Assembly (NCBI RefSeq): GCF_963678635.1
Contig: NW_026971562.1
Location: forward strand, 188,001 to 252,000
Length of the DNA: 64,000 bases
Origin: Symsagittifera roscoffensis
Taxonomy: Eukaryota; Xenacoelomorpha; Acoela; Convolutidae
Reading direction: 5' to 3'
Shown: piece after piece, positions 42,231 through 52,569 of the stretch
Layout: every line of letters starts with the position of its first letter
How positions within the stretch are numbered: position 1 is the stretch's first letter
The notes under the pieces: generated by a model
Databases searched by the model: none
Seen by the model: the letters and a program-made list of their open reading frames with translations, nothing else
Told to the model about the DNA's origin: nothing
Made by a program: the position numbers and the translations under genes

Positions 42231-42713
42231 TGCAACGAGTAAATTTTCAGAGTAACTTGATTCAAAACTGAATAGAAAGAAATGAATGGTTCCGATTGAT
42301 TGTATATGTCTGCAAAAGAAAGCGTTGTATCTATTTTAATTTATATACACAAGTACTTTATATCGCAAAGATATTGGATTGCAATTTAGTTCAAATGGAT
42401 TAGTATTTTGTGCATGTACAACTGATAATAATTTTAATGGGTGTTAAAGGTCACATTGTTTAAACGTTATTTTTGATACAAGCTATTTGTTTGAATGCAA
42501 TTTAGATAAACATAGAATACCACGCAAGGTAACATAAATATTTTACACGCCCTCCCTTATTAAACTGATCAAAAACTACATAGGAGGTCTTGAAATTTCT
42601 AATTTTTGAAGAACCAATACCTATTTTAATCTCTTGGGGCGTTGTCACAATTCATTTCAGTTTCATTTCTCTCCGCGTTACGTTTGTCCTTTTCTTCCAA
42701 CTTCTCTTCAAAA
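42231..42713. promoter_or_regulatory. Divergent intergenic region of the Polinton
   Basis: It separates the minus-strand gene set from the plus-strand ORF-J and POLB. It is AT-rich and contains TTTATATACAC. It is the only place where the two transcription directions face away from each other, so promoters for both are expected here. No specific factor site is recognised. Confidence 0.4.
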
Positions 42714-43412
42714 ATGCCTTGTTATATTATTGCCGGATATTCAAATCACGAAAGAACCCTTTTTAATGAAACCGTTCACGGTAATTTTGTAGCAATAATT
42801 AACGAAGAAAAAAGTTTCAATTCTGATGATTGGACTTGTACTCATCACGTTATGATTCCCAAAATTTTTTTACATTTATTCAGTAAACTTTCCTTAAAAA
42901 ATTCAAAGAAAGACGAAGAACTGAATATAAAGTATTTGAGTTACCTTACAAATTCTGGTAAACATACGGATCTTAACGAGCCTCCTGCCCTTCAGGTTGA
43001 TATTTCAACTTTATCAAAACCAGTCAAAAAGATTCTGTATAAATACGATTGTGATGTTACTCCGATGTGTGAAAACCAGTTCAAATACTTTAAGGAAATT
43101 GAATTTTTTGATCGTTTATGGGGAATGGAACAGATTGAATCACCATCAGTAGTTACCCCGAAAGCTGATCCTTCCCCTGCAGTGTCACCATGGCTTGACG
43201 AACCGGGTTGCTCAACTCCAAAGCGTACCCCTGTGGCTACTGTGAGCAACCACATGGAAAACTTAACCCCTTCTCTCTGTCTAGCGCTTCTAGAAAAAAA
43301 GGAAGTTAACAACACTAGAGAAAGCGCAGGAGTATTTGGACCTTATATAACTTTGAAACTGAGGTTGAGTTTTGTTGATTTTTGTTTTTATTTATTGTGT
43401 ATAATAATTTAA
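42714..43412 (+). CDS. ORF-J: unknown 232-aa Polinton protein
   Basis: ATG at 42,714 (MPCYIIAGYSNHERTLFNET). The N-terminal half has alternating hydrophobic and charged segments (DDWTCTHHVMIPKIFLHLF). The middle is YDCDVTPMCENQFKYFKEIE. A Pro/Ser/Thr-rich linker (SVVTPKADPSPAVSPWLDEP) follows, with a hydrophobic C-terminus (LSFVDFCFYLLCIII) that may be a membrane anchor or intron read-through. No known domain. It is the first plus-strand gene, upstream of POLB. Confidence 0.5.
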   Translation: MPCYIIAGYSNHERTLFNETVHGNFVAIINEEKSFNSDDWTCTHHVMIPKIFLHLFSKLSLKNSKKDEELNIKYLSYLTNSGKHTDLNEPPALQVDISTLSKPVKKILYKYDCDVTPMCENQFKYFKEIEFFDRLWGMEQIESPSVVTPKADPSPAVSPWLDEPGCSTPKRTPVATVSNHMENLTPSLCLALLEKKEVNNTRESAGVFGPYITLKLRLSFVDFCFYLLCIII

Positions 43413-44917
43413 CTTTAAAATTGAGTTTGAGTTTGTATCTTGTATTTGTTCATTAATTATCACACGATTGTGTTCTGATTAAAAATTTATTTCAAATTCC
43501 TTTAAAAATTGAAGTTAAAAAAATCAATTTCAATTTTTCATTCAGGATTTAACATATTAACATTGGAGTTCTTATTTACATGAGTGATCTTGAGAAAAAC
43601 TGAAAAGGATCCATATATATGCTAATTTTTAGAAAACAAGATAAAAAATATCAATTATGTTTTTTGAAAAAAGATAATTAACCTCCAAAAAAACCTTAAA
43701 AAAATAATTTTGGATGAAAACTTATGTTGTCATATGTTTATTCATATAGTTATCATGCAAGTTCTACATAATTTAAAATAGTATAAAAGATGTTTAAAAC
43801 CAATTTTTTGATAAAAATAAATATTTTTTATTTTTTTTTAGTTAAAAATTTGATTTGTTAATTCCAAAAAGGAAAAAAAGGCATTAATTTTTTCTTTTTC
43901 TACAAATTGGGGTTACCATTTGATCATTGATACTGTTGTCTCCGAAAAAGATCATTTTGAAAAAATACAAGTATTCATCATCATGCTAAATATTTGAGAA
44001 AAATCATAAAAATCCAGTTTTTTAATTGATGACTCATCGTTTTGCATTTTTCCGAAAAAATGCAATTTTCAACCAGAAGACGCAAGTTTTTATGAGGAGC
44101 ATGTGGTGTTATTATGAAAGTGCATTGAGGGGGACGACTAATGAGATTGTGGGAGTAGATGATTTTTCAATAGTCTTCGACAAAAACGCTAATACTCTTA
44201 ATTCCTCTTAAAACAACAAAATCATTTCTCTTTACAGAAAAGAATTTTTTCGGAATTTTTTTTCAAACCGAAAGACAATTGAGACAAATTCATGATGGCA
44301 TGGATCGTGAGACCGCTCCGTGATTGACATCATTGATAACAATGCGCCTGGAAATTTAAAAAACTGTCATTTTTCTGTTTTTGCTTAACTTATTCATCAT
44401 TTCAACTGTTTTTGATACTAGTTTTGACATTTTTATAAGATATTCTGTGCCCATGACAACTGGGATATTTAGGATCTTTCATGTGTTGTGACATGCTCAA
44501 CTTTTACTCGCAATTTCGAAAATTTCATCAATTTATAATTTGAATTGATAAAAAATAAAATTAAAACTTTTCTCTCTTGGCTGTAAATTTATTTTGGACT
44601 GAAATTTAGCCCAAACTTGGTTGGCTTCGATTAATTTCCATTGTTTGTAATAATTATTAACGTTTCAAACAACAATTTATCTGTTTCGTCCAATCGAATT
44701 TGAGTTTGCCAGTTATGGCGGGAAATTCAAATCTAATTCAAATTTTGGCAGGAACTTTAATTTAAATTCAAAATTACGCGTGCAAAACACAAACCGTTTT
44801 CTCTGCAATTGGTAGACGAACAGTTATGCTTCCCATTTACTGTTGTTTCTGAGTGTAATTTGAGATCACTTGATTCTTTTTCTTTCTTAAAATCAATAGC
44901 TTAACTTATTTCAAAAA
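43413..44917. other. Non-coding AT-rich interval before POLB
   Basis: About 1.5 kb with no ORF I can support. A 61-codon frame at 44,026 has no motif. It may hold the POLB promoter. Confidence 0.5.
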
Positions 44918-45320
44918 ATGTTCAAATGCAATTTTTGTCCACTGAAATATGCAAATAAGAGCAATAGAAGTCACCATGAGCGTGACAAACATTTGGTTGA
45001 AAAAGTACTTATTTTTTATTGATGCAATGAGTGTTAATTTACTGCTCAATCGCTTTCAATTTTACAAAAACATATTCTTCACACTCATGGTCAACTTGGG
45101 GGTGTTTGTGATTATTGTCATTTGGGATTTCATTCGCCCAAAAACTTATCAGCTCATTTACTAGCAACCCATTGTCTTCCTGTTATGAGAGCTGCCTCTG
45201 CTGATTTAGCCACTACAAGTGCCGCTGCTAATGCTGCTCTCGGTGATGTGCAGGCTGTCGATGAAGACGAAATAAACGGCACCAATCTTCAAAAAAGTGA
45301 GTCTGCTTTTTTCGGTGTTC

Positions 45321-48111
45321 TTGAAACGTATGTGATCGGCGGAAACCAACCCATGGATGAAAATCAGCCGATTGACCTTTTGCAGTTTATGCAAGAGAAA
45401 AAAGATGAACTTCAAAGTCTCGTAATCGATCGAGTTGCAGAAGGACCTAGAAAAGTTCAGTTCAGCGCTAATTTAGGTTTGGTAAAACCTGAAGTAATAA
45501 ATGATTCTAGTAAAACTGAGCACGACGAGCGGATTGACTTTTATGCAAACTCTGATATGAAACCTGTGATGAGCTTAGGATTAGAAGATGACGAGTTTTT
45601 TGAACTGGTCGAAAAAATGCAAGCAGTTTTGGAGACTTTTGCATCTTATGGAAGCGGTTGGGTTTTGCAACACATAATTCAAGTTTTTGTTAAACTTGCA
45701 AAGTTTTCACCAATCCGTGGGTCATCTTATATTGACTTTCTTTTTTCGAATTCGAATGTCCCAGAATTCGATAAACATTAGTAATCATGAAGATAATAAT
45801 TGCTTCAACCTTTGCTTTACCGCTGCTTATAGTCTGAAGCAGGGTGTTGACCTAATTGTAACTGATCAACCAAAAGCGAACCCAGCAGCTGCGCGGACAC
45901 AACCTGATACATACACTGCTGAAAGTGCACAAAAAAATCCCAAGGTAATTTTGATTCACCCATGAGTTTCGCTTCAATTGGAAAAATTGAACAACTTAAC
46001 GACGTGCGGGTAAATGTGTTCCAGTACCACAATGGAGATTTGTTGCCTGTGTATATATCAAAACGACCAAACCAAGATAACAGCACCCAAACTGAAATAT
46101 TTGACATGGACCTGCTTCTCTTGTATGAGCCTGCAAAGCATCACTATGTACTTATAATCGATTTGTTAAAGTTCATCTGCGAAATCAAAGGGTGTAAGTA
46201 TCGCCCAATTGCACGTTTATGTAGAAACTGCTTTCACATTAGTTGGAGTGATGAAACTCACGAGCAACACATCCAGTGTTGCAAGTATCATGAACCTGCT
46301 CTAGTAGTCATGCCTTCAGCAGAAAAAGGTACCAACAGATACGAGTTCAAAAACCTCCAGGCCTTGTGGTTTGTACCACTTGTGATTTATTTTGATTTTG
46401 AATCATTTCTGAAACCTGTAGATTCTTGTCCTAATAATCCATCGCGATCATCAACCCGAGTTGTACAAAAACACGAAGCTTGTGGGTATTCATTGGCTGT
46501 AATTGAACACGAAAATTCACAGCCCTACTTCTTTGACTATGACAGCTCTGATCAATGCTTGAAAGAGTTTCTCAATCAGTTGCATCAATTGGAGAGAAAA
46601 ATATATGATGAAAAGCGAAGGTTTCTTCAATTTCTAGAAAGCCAAGAATCGTTGAACAAAGAAAACACATCAATATGTTGGATTTGCTGTATACATTTTA
46701 CTAATGAGCACGAAAATTGAAACGTATGTGATCGGCGGAAACCAACCCATGGATGAAAATCAGCCGATTGACCTTTTGCAGTTTATGCAAGAGAAAAAAG
46801 ATGAACTCAAAGTCTCATAATCGATCGAGTTGCAGAAGGACCTAGAAAAGTTCAGTTCAGCGCTAATTTAGGTTTGGTAAAACCGGAAGTAATAAAAGAT
46901 TCTAGTAAAATTGAGCACGACGAGCGGATTGACATTTATGCAAACTCTGATATGAAACCTGTGATGAGCTTAGGATTAGAAGATGACGAGTTTTTTGAAA
47001 TGGTCGAAAAAATGCAAGCAGTTTTGGAGACTTTTGCATCTTATGGAAGCGGTTGGGTTTTGCAACACATAATTCAAGTTTTTGTTAAACTTGCAAAGTT
47101 TTCACCAATCCGTGGGTCATCTTATATTGACTTTCTTTTTTCGAATTCGAATGTCCCAGAATTCGATAAACATTAGTAATCATGAAGATAATAATTGCTT
47201 CAAACTTTGCTTTACCGCTGCTTATAGTCTGAAGCAGGGTGTTGACCTAATTGTAACTGATCAACCAAAAGCGAACCCAGCAGCTGCGCGGACACAACCT
47301 GATACATACACTGCTGAAAGTGCACAAAAAAATCCCAAGGTAATTTTGATTCACCCATGAGTTTCGCTTCAATTGGAAAAATTGAACAACTTAACGACGT
47401 GCGGGTAAATGTGTTCCAGTACCACAATGGAGATTTGTTGCCTGTGTATATATCAAAACGATCAAACCAAGATAACAGCACCCAAACTGAAATATTTGAC
47501 ATGGACCTGCTTCTCTTGTATGAGCCTGCAAAGCATCACTATGTACTTATAATCGATTTGTTAAAGTTCATCTGCGAAATCAAAGGGTGTAAGTATCGCC
47601 CAATTGCACGTTTATGTAGAAACTGCTTTCACATTAGTTGGAGTGATGAAACTCACGAGCAACACATCCAGTGTTGCAAGTATCATGAACCTGCTCTAGT
47701 AGTCATGCCTTCAGCAGAAAAAGGTACCAACAGATACGAGTTCAAAAACCTCCAGGCCTTGTGGTTTGTACCACTTGTGATTTATTTTGATTTTGAATCA
47801 TTTCTGAAACCTGTAGATTCTTGTCCTAATAATCCATCGCGATCATCAACCCGAGTTGTACAAAAACACGAAGCTTGTGGGTATTCATTGGCTGTAATTG
47901 AACACGAAAATTCACAGCCCTACTTCTTTGACTATGACAGCTCTGATCAATGCTTGAAAGAGTTTCTCAATCAGTTGCATCAATTGGAGAGAAAAATATA
48001 TGATGAAAAGCGAAGGTTTCTTCAATTTCTAGAAAGCCAAGAATCGTTGAACAAAGAAAACACATCAATATGTTGGATTTGCTGTATACATTTTACTAAT
48101 GAGCACGAAAA
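45321..48111 (+). repeat. 1.4-kb tandem duplication inside POLB
   Basis: Copy 1 is 45,321-46,716 and copy 2 is 46,717-48,111. Copy 1 starts TTGAAACGTATGTGATCGG and both end at GAGCACGAAAA. Copy 2 has one private base deletion near 46,806. Both copies share the frame changes near 45,781/47,176 and 45,962/47,357, so those lesions are older than the duplication. Confidence 0.95.
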
Positions 48112-49246
48112 ATGTCTTGACCATTGCCATTTTTCTGGAAAATTTCTGGGATGGGCACATGAAAAATGCAACCTCGCAAGACCAACTGTAAATTTCACCC
48201 CAGTCATTGGACATAACATCCAGAACTATGACCTTCACCACATTTGTCTCGCATTGCATGAATGCGAGCCAACAATTACAATGAGTGTTATACCTAGCAC
48301 CGACGAAAAATATATATCGTTAAGCATTGGAGTCCTAATTAAAAATATAAAATGGAAAAACGGATCTGAGCAAAAAGTTTTTGAATACCTCAGATTCATT
48401 GACTCATGCAAGTTTTTGAAGTCTTCCCTGCAAAAATTGGTTGATAATCTACCAGCGGAAAAAATGTCAATTTTGAACAAGTATTTTGCAAACGAGACGG
48501 AGGAGCAACGGTGTCTGATACGACAAAAATGTTTCTACCCTTATTCGTACATGACCAAAAGAGAAAAATTTGCAGAAAAAGATTTGCCTCCTTTGGAAAA
48601 TTGGTCCGATGTTTTGATTGGAGGAAAAGTTGCAGTTTCACAAGCGGATCTGCAACATGCAAGAAGAGTGTTCAATTGTCAGAACTTGGAGGATTATCAC
48701 AACTTGTATCTCGAGTGTGATACACTCCTTCTTTCTTGCGTCTTTGAAGAATTTCGACAAATTAGTCACCAAACTTATGGTCTGGACTGTGCGCACCATT
48801 TTAGTGCTTCAAACTTAGCTGGAGACGCCTTCAAACGTATCAGCAAAGACTCGAATGTTCAGCTCTTATCAAACCGCAGGCATCTCGAATTGGTCGAGAA
48901 TATGATGCGAGGTGGTACTGCATCCGTGTTCCATAGTCGCTTTTTCAAAGCCAACAACAAAGAAAGCCCCGACTTCAACCCAGATCAACCTAGCACCTAC
49001 GGGTTTATAATCGATGCAAATAACCTTTATGGCGGCGTCATGCAAACGGAGAAATTACCGGTGCGTAACTTTGAGTTAATAGAGCATATAGAAAACGAGG
49101 TGATTGTGAACCAAATCCTCAACATGACTGAAGACTCTTTGATTGGATTTATATTGGAAGTTGATCTCGGGTACCCAGAAGAACTGCATAACGATCATCA
49201 AGATTACCCTTTAGCTCCTACTAAAGAAAGTGTACCCCAGGATTGA
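47357..49246 (+). pseudogene. POLB: Longest open POLB segment (exonuclease domain to motif A)
   Basis: 629 codons. Contains the exonuclease I, II and III motifs (YFDFES, NYDLHH, DYHNLYLECD), a Cys/His cluster typical of the family (CWICCIHFTNEHEKCLDHCH), and polymerase motif A (IIDANNLYGG). It ends at a TGA after SVPQD, and the following 400 bp is in several frames. All catalytic acidic residues that I can place in this part are present. Confidence 0.9.
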
Positions 49247-49653
49247 TTGAGTCCCTACCAAACAAATTTACTCGAGCAGATGAAAAATCAAGACATTGCA
49301 AGACGTTCAATTGGAAAGACCAAAAAGTTACTGCAGACGCTGCATGACAAGTCAAACTATACAATTCATTACAAACTAATGCAATTGTTTGTTAGGTTGG
49401 GACTTAAAGTTTAAAAATTGCACCGTGTGCTTTAAGTTTGAACAAGAAGCATGGTTAGAACCATACATCACATTGAACACGACTAAACGACAACAAGCTA
49501 GAAATAAATTTGAGGAGGATTTGTACAAACTCCTGAACAATTGAGCGAGTCGAAGCGCAAACGGATGCTTGTTTGGATAGTTAGAGATTATCATGCCGCT
49601 TTGCGAGAAATTAGTGCATTCGAATTTAATCCCACAAAGTTTTTGGAGAAAAC

Positions 49654-50032
49654 TTGGCAGCGTTCACTTCGAATCCAACAAAAATCTTTTGGGATGTTTC
49701 AACAATTGTGGGAGCTAGTGTTCTTGAGTTAGCAAAGTTTCACATGTATAAATTTCATTACGATATAATGAAACCAAATTTTGAGTGTCAACTACTGTAT
49801 TTTGATACAGACAGTCTCCTGTACCAAGTCAAAAGTGAAAATTTATACCGAGAAAATTCCGAAAAAAGGAATGTTTTGAATGAACTTGACTTGTCAAATT
49901 ACCCGAAGAACCACCCTCTCTACGACCCGAAAAACAAAATGGTTGTTTTAAAATTCAAGGATGAGTTTCCAGGAGACATTATAACCGAGTTTATATCCCT
50001 CAAACCCAAGCTTTATTCCATTTTGTCCAGAG
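49654..50032 (+). pseudogene. POLB: POLB segment with motif C
   Basis: Contains ELAKFHMYKFHYDIMK, motif C YFDTDSLLYQVK with both catalytic Asp, and the C-terminal KPKLYSIL motif. The frame runs out at TAA in what looks like an intron start. Confidence 0.85.
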
Positions 50033-50876
50033 GTAATTAATTTCTATTTGCCTTATTTGTGAGCACCAATTTCAAAAAAAAAAAATTTTGTGATTTTTTT
50101 GGAAGGCAATTTTTATTTGTGGGCGAAAAAATGAAATTTAATCAAAAAAAAAGAAATTTGGAAAAAACTTTTTAGGCGAAAAAGTATAATTTTTTTTGAA
50201 ATTTTTTTTTTGTGGTAGGTTTTTTTTTGTGTGCGAAATTTTTTTTTTTTTTTGGAAAAAAAAATTTTTTTTGTTCGAAAAAAATTTTCGGGCGAAAAAG
50301 TGTTTTTTGTTTTGAAAAAAAATGGAAAAATGTTTTTAGGCGAAAAAAAAATAATTTTTTTGAAAACTTTTGGTTTTTTTTTGTGGGCGATTTTTTTTTT
50401 GTGGGCGAAAATTTTTTTTAAAAAAATTTTTTTTGTCGGGGATTTTTTTTGTGTTGGTCGATTGTTGTTTTTTTTTAATGATGACTAATTTTTAAGGTCA
50501 CACCTGGCCTTCTACTAATCAATTTTTTACTAATCAATTTTTGTGGGCGATTTTTTTTTGTGGGCGAAAATTTTTTTTAAAAAAATTTTTTTGTCGGGGA
50601 TTTTTTTTTTGTGGGCGATTTTTTTTTTGTGGGCGAAAATTTTTTTAAAAAAAAAATTTTTTGTCGGGGATTTTTTTTTGTGTTGGTCGATTGTTGTTTT
50701 TTTAATGATGACTAATTTTTAAGGTCACACCTGGCCTTCATGTATTTTTTTTGTTGCACCTGGCCTTCAAGTTAACATGATGTAGCTCTTAAAAAAACAT
50801 CGCATTTGGTTTTTTTACCACCACATATTAGTGATCATCAAAAAATTGATTAGTAATCATATAAATAAATTTTTAG
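50033..50876 (+). other. Intron-like low-complexity interval in POLB
   Basis: 844 bp that begin GTAATT and end TTTTTAG. The POLB reading frame stops inside but resumes in phase after removal (phase 1). The content is mostly T- and A-runs with GTGGGCGA and GTCGGGGA blocks, and a repeat of about 190 bp ending AAGGTCACACCTGGCCTTC occurs twice. It may be a true intron expanded by simple repeats, or an insertion that fits by chance. Confidence 0.5.
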
Positions 50877-51601
50877 AGAGAAGAAAGTTATTGGCGAAAG
50901 GTGTATCCAAAGCTGCTCAGAAGATGTTGAGTCATCAGCGATATCGAGACACCTTGACCTCTGGCTCGTTATTCAAAACTGAAAACAGACGAATCGCATC
51001 CGAGTCACACAATCTGCAAACAGTGACTTCGACGAAAACATCGTTGTCAGCTTTTGATGACAAACGCTACATCCTCGATGATGGTCAGCAGACTCTTCCC
51101 TACGGTCACAAAAACATCGTGGGTCAAACTGTGATTGGCATTGATGATAGTGATGACAACACAACCGCTGTTAATTCTGACCCAACTGACGATGACGATT
51201 TGGAAAAATGGATGCCATTTTTTGAAGATCGTCAACAGCCAGTGTCGTGGGATTGTGACGATTTCCTAGATGGGGTGTCTGAAGAATTTGCTAACACTCA
51301 AAACGTTGATTGGGACCATCCGGAAATTGATGATGAATACTCTGAGGATAGTTTTGCTGTTGAGAACACACAACCACACCGACAACTGATGGACCAGCTC
51401 AATAGCAGTTGGCAAACTCCAGACCCCGGTCTGATTCGGGCAGCAGAAACCAACGACAGGGATATTGATAGCAGGGATATCGCGGATCTGGAGGCCAATA
51501 CTTCCGATGAGGACGAGTCGTCATTCTTCAACGATTCGTTTTTCGATTATGAAGCAGTTGAAGTAGAAGAACGACGGTCAAAAAATCGACGAAAAGATTA
51601 A
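50877..51601 (+). pseudogene. POLB: POLB C-terminal segment with acidic extension
   Basis: The first ~75 codons match the end of Polinton POLB (AKGVSKAAQKMLSHQRYRD, FDDKRYILDDGQQTLPYGH). Then about 160 codons follow that are rich in Asp, Glu, Ser and Asn (DSDDNTTAVNSDPTDDDDLE, DHPEIDDEYSEDSF) and end in a basic stretch RRSKNRRKD. The tail is open to the stop. It may be a real extension or a fused ORF. Upstream lesions still make the whole gene non-functional. Confidence 0.8.
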
Positions 51602-51955
51602 AACACAAAAAAAAACACCACATTAACTTTTGTATAGTAAATAAAAATCAGTTATTTAATATGAGAATTGTCTGTACATAAAATTTGACCTACCGCTATT
51701 CCGTGTTTAGTGTGTATTTAAGTGCAAAATTTTGTTCAGCTTTGGAAATCAATTAATCTGGAACATAAAAAATTTCTTTTAAGCGATAGTGTCTTTAGCA
51801 TACTTTTGTATGTATTTGTATGTAATTTGAGTTTGAATCAAAATTTTAAGAAGAATTGAGCAAACAGTCTATAGCGCAGTTAAACACTCCAGCTGGTTTC
51901 AGAACGAAGATTTGGCAAATCCCTACCGCACCAAACATGTAACCACAACGTTCAG
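51602..51955. other. Right subterminal region of the Polinton
   Basis: Contains AATAAA at 51,640-51,645, a likely polyadenylation signal for POLB. Otherwise no feature is seen. Confidence 0.5.
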
Positions 51956-52146
51956 TGGGAATACTCAATAATATACCGAAGTTTTACATGAGACTATTAG
52001 GTATAAAATTATACATGGTGGCAATTAGGATTATTACATGGTGACCATTGCTGATCATTTAATACATGGTGACCATTATGATTTATACCTAATGGTCATC
52101 AATGTATGACAACCCCCCGATCCTAACGCACTATATGCATACTACT
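51956..52146. repeat. Right terminal inverted repeat
   Basis: Ends CGCACTATATGCATACTACT, the reverse complement of the left end. Contains three copies of the GGTGACCAT / GGTGGCAAT motif. Confidence 0.95.
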
Positions 52147-52152
52147 AACGTC
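52147..52152. repeat. Right target-site duplication AACGTC
   Basis: Identical to the six bases before the left terminus. Confidence 0.95.
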
Positions 52153-52459
52153 AATGATAAAATAAAGTGGAATTTTTTTTTCTTGCAGAGAAAGTCAAAA
52201 GATTTTTGATGGACATGTTTCAAGTAAAGATTAAAGCTTTTAAAAATTGATAAACAGTTCTTTTTTAGAAGTTGCTGGACTCTGATTGATTGATTTCTAG
52301 CAAATCGTGTTACTAAAAGAAAACTCAATTCTGATTGGTTGATTTTCTCTAGGTCAGGGTTAAAAAAACTCAGTCTGATTTTCCTCTACGTTTAAAGCAA
52401 TCGCTCTGTGCTTTGTATTACTAATTGAAACCATTTTCAATAATTTTGAACAGTTCAAA

Positions 52460-52569
52460 GTAAGTGTAAATATTCTAATTTTTTGGGACTTGTTAAATCT
52501 CCCAAATTTGTAGGTACCATGTACTTCCATTTAATTCTGCTACAAGCTAAGCCACTAACCTTTTTTCAG
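52460..52569 (+). other. Candidate 5' intron of the U5 polymerase remnant
   Basis: GTAAGT...TTTTTTCAG, immediately followed by ATG. It has the same length and ends as the interval at 3,092. Confidence 0.55.

Larger units (their letters stand above)
44918..51601 (+). pseudogene. POLB: Polinton protein-primed family-B DNA polymerase (POLB), heavily rearranged
   Basis: N-terminus: three C2H2-type fingers in one frame. The first is CNFCPLKYAN...HHERDKH, the second is interrupted by TGA and TAA, and the third is CDYCHLGFH...HLLATH. Next come SYGSGWVLQHI-type and GSSYIDFLFSNS segments, a 1.4-kb internal duplication, exonuclease motifs YFDFES, NYDLHH and DYHNLYLECD, polymerase motif A IIDANNLYGG, a damaged motif B around LYKLLNN (49,525-49,545), motif C YFDTDSLLY, the KPKLY motif, and after an intron-like interval the C-terminal AFDDKRYILDDGQQTLPYGH. 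The gene breaks at 45,78x, 45,96x, 46,806, 49,244-49,650 and elsewhere, so it is dead. POLB copies the element by protein priming. Confidence 0.92.
26241..52146. mobile_element. Polinton/Maverick transposon, near full length, 25.9 kb, decayed
   Basis: The structural evidence is a pair of terminal inverted repeats of about 190-254 bp starting 5'-AG, a 6-bp target duplication, and an uninterrupted paralogous target in the first macro-repeat copy. The gene evidence is the full Polinton core: protein-primed POLB, retrovirus-type integrase, packaging ATPase, adenain-like protease, major and minor capsid proteins. Polintons are self-synthesising transposons that encode virion morphogenesis genes and are considered virus-like. 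This copy is broken in POLB, INT, ATPase and both capsid genes, and it contains a threefold internal tandem duplication, so it is almost certainly inactive. Confidence 0.97.

Noticed and set aside
42992-43315. 107-codon minus-strand ORF
   Set aside because: Antisense shadow of ORF-J; no motif of its own.
44026-44211. 61-codon plus-strand ORF in the POLB upstream interval
   Set aside because: No motif, no repeat and no coding neighbour relation.
45206-45415. Minus-strand ORFs inside POLB (45,206; 45,817; 47,212; 48,022-48,662)
   Set aside because: All are antisense to conserved polymerase coding sequence, and two recur only because of the POLB duplication.
50212-50488. Phe/Lys-rich ORFs
   Set aside because: Translation of T and A runs in the low-complexity interval.
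50831-50876. Independent start of the POLB C-terminal ORF at 50,831
   Set aside because: The first codons lie in the intron-like interval and are not coding-like; family similarity begins after 50,877.
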